Under the pieces are notes generated by a model. That model saw nothing but the letters and a program-made list of their open reading frames with translations. It ran no database searches and had not been told where the DNA came from. DNA of 64,000 nt from Chloroflexota bacterium (lineage in GTDB: Bacteria; Chloroflexota; UBA11872; VXOZ01): NCBI GenBank assembly GCA_022824225.1, contig JAJEAH010000076.1, positions 1 through 64,000 of the forward strand, given 5' to 3'. Both the position numbers and the translations under genes were made by a program. Below are positions 41,909 to 49,463 of this stretch, piece after piece; position 1 is the stretch's first letter, and every line of letters starts with the position of its first letter.

Positions 41909-42424
41909 CTATTTTCCGCTCGTCTCCCAATCGCGAAGCGCCTCGCGGTGGGCTTGGAACGCGATCCGTGGTAGTGCGCTGGGCGCAAAGAAGGCCGCCG
42001 CTTTGGCGTCGTCGCCGGCCCGCAACTCCCCGCCGGAGACTTCTGCCCCGTATACGAGCAGGATTCCGGCAGTGCGCGGATCGTCACCGACAAAATACGC
42101 ACCGGCCAGTCCGGTTAGCCGTACGTACAGACCGACCTCTTCCAGGGCCTCACGCACGGCGGTTGCATCGGGGCTCTCGCCGTATTCCACAAAACCGGCC
42201 GGGAGTTGCCACTGGTCCTGATAGGGGTCGTCCCGGCGCTGGACCAGCAGTACGCGGTCTTCATCCGTCAGGAGCACGCCGGCGCCGACGGCGTTCTTGC
42301 CGTAGTACACCCAGCCGCACGCCGCGCAGACCGGCCGGTTCACGCCCCCGTCTTCCCGCTCGCCCAGAGGCGCGGCGCAGCGGCCGCAGAACCGAGGTCG
42401 GCTGGGATCGGGAATCGGCGTCAT
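41909..42424 (-). CDS. Nudix hydrolase with zinc ribbon
   Basis: 171 aa. A zinc ribbon (Cys13, Cys16, Cys33, Cys36; FCGRCAAPL and CAACGW) precedes a Nudix domain with the full GX5EX7REUXEEXGU box at about residues 77-98 (GFVEYGESP...REALEEVG). This resembles the C-terminal half of NADH pyrophosphatases, though the SQPWPFPxS signature of NudC is absent. It probably hydrolyses a nucleotide diphosphate derivative in the cytoplasm. AGGA lies nine bases before the ATG. It sits between asd and dapA, with no known link to lysine synthesis. Confidence 0.93.
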   Translation of the reverse strand: MTPIPDPSRPRFCGRCAAPLGEREDGGVNRPVCAACGWVYYGKNAVGAGVLLTDEDRVLLVQRRDDPYQDQWQLPAGFVEYGESPDATAVREALEEVGLYVRLTGLAGAYFVGDDPRTAGILLVYGAEVSGGELRAGDDAKAAAFFAPSALPRIAFQAHREALRDWETSGK

Positions 42425-42677
42425 TTGGGAGTGTCCTCGGGCCTTGCGGCGTTGTGCGTGATCGGCGCGCCCGTTCGCCCATGGTGGTCCTGCGGGGGCG
42501 AAGCAGGGTGGCGGGCGTGCCATCGCCGTGGCAGTGTCGCTTGGGTGCGGGCTCGATGCCTACCGGCGCCATAGTGACCGTGCGGCGCCCGGCAAGAATG
42601 GGCGCGCGGCTAAGCAAATGCGTACGCCCAAGCCCTAACCGCGCGGCGGCAAGGCGCGGCGGCCGGCGCAGTTGTCC

Positions 42678-43745
42678 TCAGTCCGATCTCCGGCTGGCGG
42701 CAGGCGCAGCCGCGCCGCGCAGCAGATCGCGCTGGACGAGCAGTTCGGCGGTGCGTACGGCATTGGTGGCCGCGCCGCAGCGCAAGTTGTCGGCCACAAT
42801 CCACAGGGCCACGCCGTTGTCGTGGGAGACGTCGCTGCGGATGCGGCCCACCAGCACGTCGTCGGTGCCGGCGGCGTCGGTGGCGACCGGATAGAGGCCC
42901 TGGCTGGGATCGTCCACCACGCGCACGTCCGGCGCGCCCGTCAGCACTTCCCGGACCTCCGCGGCGGACATGGGCCGCGCAAGCTCCAGGTGCACCGCCT
43001 CCGAGTGGCTGACGACCACCGGCACCCGCACCGCCGTGCACGTAATGCGCAGCTCCGGCGCGTGCATGATCCGGCGGGTCTCGTGGATGACCTTCCACTC
43101 CTCTTTGGTGTAGCCGTCGTCCAGGAACGCATCGACCTCCGGCAGCACGTTGCCCAGGATGTCGTGGCGGAAGATTTCACGCGGCAGCGCGTCGCCGTTG
43201 CCGGCGGCCTTGGCCTTGATCTGCTCGTCCAATTCCACCACGGCGTCGCGGCCCCAGCCGGACACTGCTTGGTAGGTATCCACCACCATGCGTTGAATGG
43301 GGTTCACCCGATGAATGGGAGCGATGGCGATGACAAGCTGCATGGTGGTGCAGTTCGGCCCGGCGATGATGCCGTTGTGCCAGTTCAGGTCGTCGTCGTT
43401 CACGCCCGCGATGACCAGCGGCACGTCAGGGTCCATGCGAAAGGCGGAGGAGTCATCCACCACCGTCACGCCCGCGCGGGCGGCGATTGGCGAGAAGTGG
43501 CGGTTGGCGTCGGTGGCGGCTGAAGCAAAGAGAATGTCCAGGCCCGCAAACGACTCGTCTGTGGTCTCCTGGACCGGGTACTCGTTGCCGGCAAACGCCA
43601 CGGTCTTGCCCAGCGAGTTTGCCGAGGCCAGCGGGCGCAGTTCTTTCACGGGGAAGGCCCGCTCTGCGAGAATATCCAGCAGGAGACGCCCCACCACGCC
43701 GGTGGCGCCGAGAACACCTATGTTGTAGCCGCCGCTGCTTGCCAT
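42678..43745 (-). CDS. asd: Aspartate-semialdehyde dehydrogenase
   Basis: 355-aa NADPH-dependent cytoplasmic enzyme of the aspartate family pathway, converting aspartyl phosphate to aspartate semialdehyde, the substrate of DapA. It has GVLGATGVVGRLLLDIL at the N-terminus, the active-site cysteine in GPNCTTMQL, and the conserved YQAVSGWGRDAVVEL and HSEAVHLE segments. The ATG follows GGGACAGAGGA closely. The gene lies 243 bases downstream of uma2 and 253 upstream of nudix on the same strand. Confidence 0.95.
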   Translation of the reverse strand: MASSGGYNIGVLGATGVVGRLLLDILAERAFPVKELRPLASANSLGKTVAFAGNEYPVQETTDESFAGLDILFASAATDANRHFSPIAARAGVTVVDDSSAFRMDPDVPLVIAGVNDDDLNWHNGIIAGPNCTTMQLVIAIAPIHRVNPIQRMVVDTYQAVSGWGRDAVVELDEQIKAKAAGNGDALPREIFRHDILGNVLPEVDAFLDDGYTKEEWKVIHETRRIMHAPELRITCTAVRVPVVVSHSEAVHLELARPMSAAEVREVLTGAPDVRVVDDPSQGLYPVATDAAGTDDVLVGRIRSDVSHDNGVALWIVADNLRCGAATNAVRTAELLVQRDLLRGAAAPAASRRSD

Positions 43746-43988
43746 TCCTCTGTCCCTAGTCTTGTGCTTGCTTGTTCCGAGCTACTGCGCCGCGCGATGA
43801 CGGTCATACCATTATACCAACGGCGGATTTGAGTCGGGCCCTCCGGCAATGAGAATTAGGCAAACCCAACCATAGTGGGTTTGTCAGGTTCCCCACAGAG
43901 TCACGGTGTGGCCGCCGCTCGCCGAATGTTGCCAGTTGCCTTCTTTGAGCATGCGGCATGGCGCACAGTGTGTGGAGAGCAACTCCCG

Positions 43989-44600
43989 CTAGTCGCGCTT
44001 AGCGGGCAGGAGGTCTGCTACCGCAAGCGCACAATCGGGGAATTGCGCCGGGTGAAGCGTATCCTCTGCGGAATACCGCAAGTTCTGATGGTAGTACGGT
44101 GCGCCCTCGGTTGGGACTACTGGCTCTCGATACACTTCGATACGGTCGTCGCGAAGGTTTACAATCCAGCACTCCGCGATTCCCGTCGCCGCATAGAGCG
44201 GAACCTTCACGCGCCGGTCTTCTTCCAAGCTGGAAGCGGCAACTTCAACTACCAGGAAGACCTCCGCGGGCACCGGGTGCCGGCCGCTGTAGCAGTCATC
44301 CCGCTTTTGGGCGAGCACAAGGTCAGGCTCCGGCTCTGAGTTACTGTCAGGCAGCGAGATAGGATGTTGGACGCGCACCTGTGTCCGGTCCCTTAACGTA
44401 TCGAAGAAGTGATTGAGCAGCCGGTCAATTGCAGCCACGTGGCGAGGACCTTCCGGACTCATCTGATGCAAAACTCCCCGGATAAGTTCCACGTGCTCAT
44501 CTTCATGGAAGAACCCGTGTTCGATCAGCCAGTGGTATTCGTCTAGGCTCAAGGGCCGTATCGTCATCAGGCTAACGGTTGGTTCCACAAGCGTCGCCAT
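43989..44600 (-). CDS. Uma2-family PD-(D/E)XK protein (DUF820)
   Basis: 203-aa putative endonuclease. The fold signature is EPEPDLVLAQ (near residue 95) and, after the next strand, FLVVEVAASSLEEDR, which gives the PD...ExV/K pattern of the Uma2 family; residues 15-45 (PLSLDEYHWLIEHGF, VELIRGVLHQMSPEGPRH) are also typical. Such genes are very abundant in Cyanobacteria and Chloroflexota and their role is unproven. AGAGGAG lies eight bases before the ATG. It is inserted between dapB and asd and may have its own promoter. Confidence 0.92.
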   Translation of the reverse strand: MATLVEPTVSLMTIRPLSLDEYHWLIEHGFFHEDEHVELIRGVLHQMSPEGPRHVAAIDRLLNHFFDTLRDRTQVRVQHPISLPDSNSEPEPDLVLAQKRDDCYSGRHPVPAEVFLVVEVAASSLEEDRRVKVPLYAATGIAECWIVNLRDDRIEVYREPVVPTEGAPYYHQNLRYSAEDTLHPAQFPDCALAVADLLPAKRD

Positions 44601-44761
44601 GTCCGCGCTCCTCTGTGATCCTTGCTCTGTACCAGGTGTCTGCCAGAGCGGGACGCACTCATTTAGTGGGTAAGAAATCGGCTGCGGCGCTTGCCCTTAC
44701 TACCATGGGGAATGCGCTGAGAAGCCAACCCTCTGCCCAAGTGTGCGCTGTCAAGAGCACA

Positions 44762-44788
44762 GTAGCACAGGCTGTAAACCTGTGCTAC
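44762..44788. repeat. GTAGCACAGG hairpin
   Basis: GTAGCACAGG and CCTGTGCTAC form a perfect ten-base stem with a seven-base loop, 25 bases after the dapB stop. It is of the same type as the GGTAGCGCAGG repeats near 31790 and may end the pnp-dapB transcript. Confidence 0.8.
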
Positions 44789-44812
44789 CAGTAAATGCGA
44801 CAAAAGATGTCC

Positions 44813-45625
44813 CTATTCGAGGCCGAGCAGCGCATCCAGTCCATGGGTGAGACCACGCAACTCCGGCGCCGCGCGCACGGCCATGAGCACGCCGGGCACG
44901 AAGGATTCGGTGCTGGTGGAGTCCTGGCGGATGGTGAGGGTTTGGCCCAGGCCGCCAAACACGATCTGTTGGTGCGCCACCATGCCCGGCAGCCGCACGG
45001 CATGGACGTTGATGCCCCCGTGCTCGCCGCCGCGGGTGCCGACCAGCGTCTCTTTCTCCGTGGGCACGGAGATGAAGTCGCTGCCCCGGGCTTCCCGAAT
45101 ATCGATGGCGCTCTGCAGGGCCGTGCCGGACGGGGCGTCGATCTTGCGCTCGTGGTGGTATTCCACGATGTCGCAGTAGTCCATATGCTTGCCGATGAGC
45201 TTGCTCACGTGCATCATCAGCACCGCGGTGAGGGCAAAGTTTGGCGCCACCACTAGCCCAAGGCCGTTGGCGGCGGCAAGCTCACCCAGTTCCTCAATTT
45301 CTGAGAACTCCATGCCGGTGGTGCCGACCACGGCATGGACGCCGTGTTCCAGCGCCGCGCGCACGTTCACCCGCGCCGCGTCGGCCCGGGTGAAATCGAC
45401 GATAACGTCCGTCTTGGCGCGCGCCAGCAACGTAGGCAAGTCCGTGTCGGTGGCTACGGTACTGCCGTCAGCCGTGGTAAAGCCGCCAGCGGAGGCGATG
45501 ACATCCACGCCGCCGACGAGCGCGAGATCGTCTTCACGCGCCACCGCGTGCGCGACAGTCGTGCCCACGCGGCCATAGATGCCGCAAACGGCTACGCCGA
45601 TGGGATTCGCACTCGTCGCAGACAT
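44813..45625 (-). CDS. dapB: 4-hydroxy-tetrahydrodipicolinate reductase
   Basis: 270-aa NAD(P)H-dependent cytoplasmic enzyme of the diaminopimelate pathway, acting after DapA. The cofactor motif is VAVCGIYGRVGTTV, the family loop VGTTGM and the catalytic EYHHERKIDAPSGTA (His-His, Lys) are intact. The start is the ATG at MSATSANP, seven bases after the pnp stop and with only GGGAAAA as ribosome site, so translation is presumably coupled to pnp. In-frame sequence upstream belongs to the pnp 3' end read in another frame. Confidence 0.95.
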   Translation of the reverse strand: MSATSANPIGVAVCGIYGRVGTTVAHAVAREDDLALVGGVDVIASAGGFTTADGSTVATDTDLPTLLARAKTDVIVDFTRADAARVNVRAALEHGVHAVVGTTGMEFSEIEELGELAAANGLGLVVAPNFALTAVLMMHVSKLIGKHMDYCDIVEYHHERKIDAPSGTALQSAIDIREARGSDFISVPTEKETLVGTRGGEHGGINVHAVRLPGMVAHQQIVFGGLGQTLTIRQDSTSTESFVPGVLMAVRAAPELRGLTHGLDALLGLE

Positions 45626-45632
45626 GTTTTCC

Positions 45633-47990
45633 CTACCACTTTCTTCCGGAACTACCGGAGGAATCGCGGTTGCCGTCGTCTTGTGACGACTCACGGTCGC
45701 CGCGATTGCCGTCGTTCTGTGGTGCCTCACGGTCGCCGCGGTTGCGGTCCGCTCCTGCGGGCGCGCGTTCACGATCATAGCGTCGCGGGCCTCGTCCGCC
45801 GCGCGGCGGGCCGCGCCGGTCGGATGAATAGCCCCGGCCGCGATCACCGCCGCGACTTCCGCCGCGGTCACCCCCGCGGTCGCCCCGAGCGGAGGGTGGG
45901 CGTTCGGAGGGATGCGTGCCTTCCAAGACCGCGCGGCGCGAGAGATTCACCCGGCCCTGGTAGTCGATTTCGATTACCATCACCATGATCTCATCGCCAA
46001 TGTCGGCAACGTCTTCGGCGCGCTCCACGTAGTCTTCAGACAATTCGCCCATGCGCACCAGGCCTTCGCGCCGTCCGTCCGGCAGGCTAACGAACACGCC
46101 GGCGTTCATGATGCGCGACACCGTGCCCGTGAAGATGGCGCCCACTTCCAGCTCGGTGGTCATGTTGCGGATGGTCTCCGCCGCTTGGTCCACACCTGCC
46201 TGGGACTCGCCGGTGATGACGATGGTGCCGTCTTCCGCGATGTCGATCTTGGACTCGGTATCTTCCTGGATCTTGCGGATGGTCTTGCCGCCCGGGCCGA
46301 TCACCTCGCCAATCTTCTCGGGGTTGATCTTGACGGACACCAGCTTCGGCGCATACTCGGAAAGCGCCGTGCGCGGCTCGGGCAGGGCTTCCGTCATAGC
46401 GTCGAGCACCGCCATGCGGGCGTCGCGGGCCTGCGTCAGCGCCTGTTCCATGATGGCGAACGTAATGCCCGTGACCTTGATGTCCATCTGCAGGGCGGTT
46501 ACCCCCGTACTGGTGCCGGCCACCTTGAAGTCCATGTCGCCCAGGGCGTCCTCGATGCCCTGAATGTCGGTCAGGATGGCATATTCGCCCTCGTCGCCCA
46601 TCACCAAGCCCATGGCAATGCCGCCCACCGGCGCCTTGATAGGCACGCCGGCGTCCATGAGCGCCAGCGAACTGCCGCACGTGGAGGCCATGCTGGTGGA
46701 ACCGTTGGAGGAGAGCACCTCGGAGACTACCCGGATGGTGTAGGGAAACTCTTCCTGGGTGGGCAGAACTTGCGCGACCGCCCGCTCGGCCAAGCGTCCG
46801 TGGCCGATTTCACGGCGGCGGGGCGAACCCAACCGGCCCGCTTCGCCGGTGCTGAAGGGCGGGAAGTTGTAGTGGTGCATGAACGGTTTGGAATCGTCAA
46901 GTTCGAGCCCATACAGCGGCTGGGCGTCGCCGACGGAACCGAGCGTCGTGATGCTCAGCACCTGTGTCTGCCCGCGCTGGAAGAGGCCCGTGCCGTGGGT
47001 GCGGGGCAGAACCCCGACCTCGGCTGAAAGCGCGCGGATTTCCGCGGGGCCGCGTCCGTCGGGGCGCTTGCCTTCATGGAGAATTTCGCTGCGCACGTGC
47101 TTCTTGACGGCGGACTGCACCGCGTCCTTTACGTGTTCCGGATCGTTTTCCTCGCCCAGGGCTGCCACGGTATCGGCGGTGACCGCCGCAAGCTGCTCTT
47201 CGCGGGCGGCTTTGTCCGGCTGGCCGAACGCCGCCGCGATCTTGTCCGCCACCTGCGCCTGCACTTGCTCCACCAGTTCGTCCGGCGGCCCGTGGGGGAC
47301 GTAGTCGTGCTTCGCCTTGCTCACCTGGCTGATGAGTTCTTCCTGCATGGCGATGGTCTCTTGCAGGGCCTCTTGGCCGCGTTCCAGGGCGGCGAGCATT
47401 TCCGTTTCCGGCAACTGACCGGCTTCGGCCTCGACCATCATCACCGCGTCACGTGTGCCCGCGATGACCAGGTCCAGATCGCTCTCCTCAAACTGGGACA
47501 TGAGCGGGTTGATGACGAACTCGCCGTTGATGCGTCCTACGCGCACCGCGCCCACCGGCCCGCCAAACGGGATATCCGAAATGCAGAGCGCCGCGGACGC
47601 GCCGACAATGCCCATCACGTCGGTGGCGTTCTCTTGGTCCGCGCTGAGGATAGTGATGATCACCTGCACCTCGTTGCGGTAGTCCTTGGGAAAGAGCGGC
47701 CGCAACGGACGGTCGCACAGCCGCGCCGCCAGCACGCAATCGTCACTGGGCCGGCCTTCGCGCCGCAAGTACCCGCCGGGAATGCGTCCTACGGCGTAGT
47801 ACTTTTCTTCGACGTCTACGGAGAGCGGGAAGAAATCGATGCCCTCGCGGGGCTTGTCGCCGACAACCGTAACCAGCAGTATCGCGTCACCGCACTGGAT
47901 GGTGACGCTGCCGCTCGCCTGCTCGGCAAACCGACCGGTCTCGATGCTGAGCGTGCGACCGGCGTGGTCCGCCTCTACCTTGTGAATCAT
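45633..47990 (-). CDS. pnp: Polyribonucleotide nucleotidyltransferase (PNPase) with RGG-like tail
   Basis: 785 aa, phosphorolytic 3'-5' exoribonuclease of RNA turnover. Two RNase PH domains (about 10-140 and 320-550; GRPSDDCVLAARLCDRPLRP, GRGPAEIRAL and SNGSTSMASTCG), then a KH domain (GPGGKTIRKIQEDT) and an S1 domain (VGAIFTGTVSRIMNAGVFV). The last ~85 residues are an Arg/Gly/Asp-rich tail (SRGGDRGRGYSSDRRGPPRG) with repeated GDRE units; most bacterial PNPases lack it. The coding DNA of the tail is itself imperfectly repetitive. AAGGA lies about 15 bases from the ATG. It heads the minus-strand block with dapB. Confidence 0.96.
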   Translation of the reverse strand: MIHKVEADHAGRTLSIETGRFAEQASGSVTIQCGDAILLVTVVGDKPREGIDFFPLSVDVEEKYYAVGRIPGGYLRREGRPSDDCVLAARLCDRPLRPLFPKDYRNEVQVIITILSADQENATDVMGIVGASAALCISDIPFGGPVGAVRVGRINGEFVINPLMSQFEESDLDLVIAGTRDAVMMVEAEAGQLPETEMLAALERGQEALQETIAMQEELISQVSKAKHDYVPHGPPDELVEQVQAQVADKIAAAFGQPDKAAREEQLAAVTADTVAALGEENDPEHVKDAVQSAVKKHVRSEILHEGKRPDGRGPAEIRALSAEVGVLPRTHGTGLFQRGQTQVLSITTLGSVGDAQPLYGLELDDSKPFMHHYNFPPFSTGEAGRLGSPRRREIGHGRLAERAVAQVLPTQEEFPYTIRVVSEVLSSNGSTSMASTCGSSLALMDAGVPIKAPVGGIAMGLVMGDEGEYAILTDIQGIEDALGDMDFKVAGTSTGVTALQMDIKVTGITFAIMEQALTQARDARMAVLDAMTEALPEPRTALSEYAPKLVSVKINPEKIGEVIGPGGKTIRKIQEDTESKIDIAEDGTIVITGESQAGVDQAAETIRNMTTELEVGAIFTGTVSRIMNAGVFVSLPDGRREGLVRMGELSEDYVERAEDVADIGDEIMVMVIEIDYQGRVNLSRRAVLEGTHPSERPPSARGDRGGDRGGSRGGDRGRGYSSDRRGPPRGGRGPRRYDRERAPAGADRNRGDREAPQNDGNRGDRESSQDDGNRDSSGSSGRKW

Positions 47991-48582
47991 ACGGAGGATG
48001 AATCCTTCCCGTGCCCCGCCTCAGCTCCGGGTGTGGTTAGTGACTAGCAGATGCCGTCTATCTGAAACGAACCCGCTGCTTCGCAAAGTCGCTGCTTCGC
48101 AAAGTCGTTGTTTCTCGGAAACTAAGTCGTCGTTTCGCTGAAACTGAGTCGCCGTTTCCCACAGATTCCGCTATGCCCAAATGGGGCACGAGACCTGCGG
48201 AAACGCCGTCTCCCCAAAACAGCATGTGCTAGTCACCAAATACTAACCCTGTCCCGTACGTGTAATGTGGACAAGCCGGTAGCCGGCGCTTGGCACGCAA
48301 TTGAGAAAAGTATTGGAGAAGATCACGTTTTCTTCCACTCTTCACTATAGCCGAGCGGATGATGCTAATTCAAGAAGAGGGAATTCACAAACTTGAGCAA
48401 CAGATCGCTCCAGTTTGCGAATAGATACGCCCTACCCAGTCACCGGGCGGTTTTACAGTGTAAAATCTAAAGTGTACTCTCTTCACACGGGCACACTAAA
48501 TGAAACACAGTAGTATTTGGAGGTACCACAGTGAGATTCCACGCAGTTTCCTCCCTGGGATTCGAAAGTGGAGTGAGGGGGT
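47991..48582. repeat. Intergenic region with short tandem repeats
   Basis: Between the divergent pnp and coiled-coil genes. GCTGCTTCGCAAAGTC occurs twice in tandem (48075-48106), then GTTGTTTCTCGGAAACTAAGTC and GTCGTTTCGCTGAAACTGAGTC (22 bases each) follow to 48150, each able to form a small hairpin. The second half is A+T-richer and holds the plus-strand promoter region. No gene or RNA was recognised. Confidence 0.7.
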
Positions 48583-49134
48583 ATGGCTGAATGGCTAAGC
48601 GATGGGCGCGTGATCACTGGTCTACTTAGTGCAGGGGCAATACTCTTTGTAGCCATTTGTGGTGGGCTAATTGCTCTTGGTCGCTTCATAGGCAGTACTA
48701 GCAAAGAGGTGAAGAACCTAGACAAGTCTGCCGAAAGAGACCGTTCCACTTTCAATAGGGTTGCCGAAGGAATCAAGAACGATGTTGACGTAATCAGAGA
48801 AGACATCAAGAAAATCCTCAATAGACTACCGTCAACATCTCCTCTAGTCGAAAGTGGCAGTCCTCTCCGGTTGACCGAATTTGGGAAGAAAATCTCAGCA
48901 TCGATAAGAGCTGAGGCTTGGGCCGAAGAACTAGCGCCCACACTACTGCATGAAGTCAAAGGAAAAGAGCCCTTTGAGATCGACGAGTATTGCCAGGAAT
49001 ACGTCCACGAAAAGCTCACACCGGATTGGGAAAGGCGCATTGCGCGTAGTGCTTACGAGTTTGGCACTGATCAAAATGGCATCAAGAAAGCGATGGCAGT
49101 CGTCCTCCGAGAAAAGCTGCTTTCGTACCGATAG
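48583..49134 (+). CDS. Membrane-anchored coiled-coil protein of unknown function
   Basis: 183 aa. Residues about 10-36 form a membrane helix (ITGLLSAGAILFVAICGGLIALG), followed by a charged coiled coil (TSKEVKNLDKSAERDRSTF and VDVIREDIKKILNRL). The C-terminal part, about 100-183, has a compact globular look (LTEFGKKISASIRAEAWAEEL, then DEYCQEYVHEKL and GIKKAMAVVLREKLL). I know this pattern only from unnamed proteins in accessory DNA. GAGGGGGT stands immediately before the ATG. The gene is markedly A+T-richer than its neighbours and is followed by its own terminator, so recent acquisition is likely. Confidence 0.75.
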   Translation: MAEWLSDGRVITGLLSAGAILFVAICGGLIALGRFIGSTSKEVKNLDKSAERDRSTFNRVAEGIKNDVDVIREDIKKILNRLPSTSPLVESGSPLRLTEFGKKISASIRAEAWAEELAPTLLHEVKGKEPFEIDEYCQEYVHEKLTPDWERRIARSAYEFGTDQNGIKKAMAVVLREKLLSYR

Positions 49135-49154
49135 CCCACCGAGCAGTGCAAATC

Positions 49155-49188
49155 AAGACCCCTGCATCACTATGTGTGCGGGGGTCTT
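49155..49188 (+). terminator. Hairpin terminator after the coiled-coil gene
   Basis: AAGACCCCTGCA pairs with TGCGGGGGTCTT (12 pairs, one wobble) around a ten-base loop, 20 bases after the stop codon. The downstream T content is weak (TTGCGATTT). On the minus strand the A-run at the start offers some symmetry. Confidence 0.75.
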
Positions 49189-49463
49189 GCGATTTCACCC
49201 ACTAGGCCTATACCCGGGCAAGGCCGATAGGCAACCCTCGCATATTCTTCAGATCGGCATCCTTCAATGAACAGTGCCGGAATACGCCGTCCCTAGAGCG
49301 CGCATACCTACTGGCAGCCGGTGGCAGTTAGCAGCCGGTCTAGGGTAGAATTCGATCACCTCTCTATCTTGGCCCTTGGCTAGCTTGCTATGCCCAATTT
49401 GCCATCCATATTGAGTTGGCATTGCCGTGAAAAGATGCTTGTGAAGGAGACTTTAAATTCATC
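49189..49463. other. Spacer before the DUF3604 gene
   Basis: No gene recognised. GAAGGAG lies about 17 bases before the next start, rather far for a ribosome site. Confidence 0.4.
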
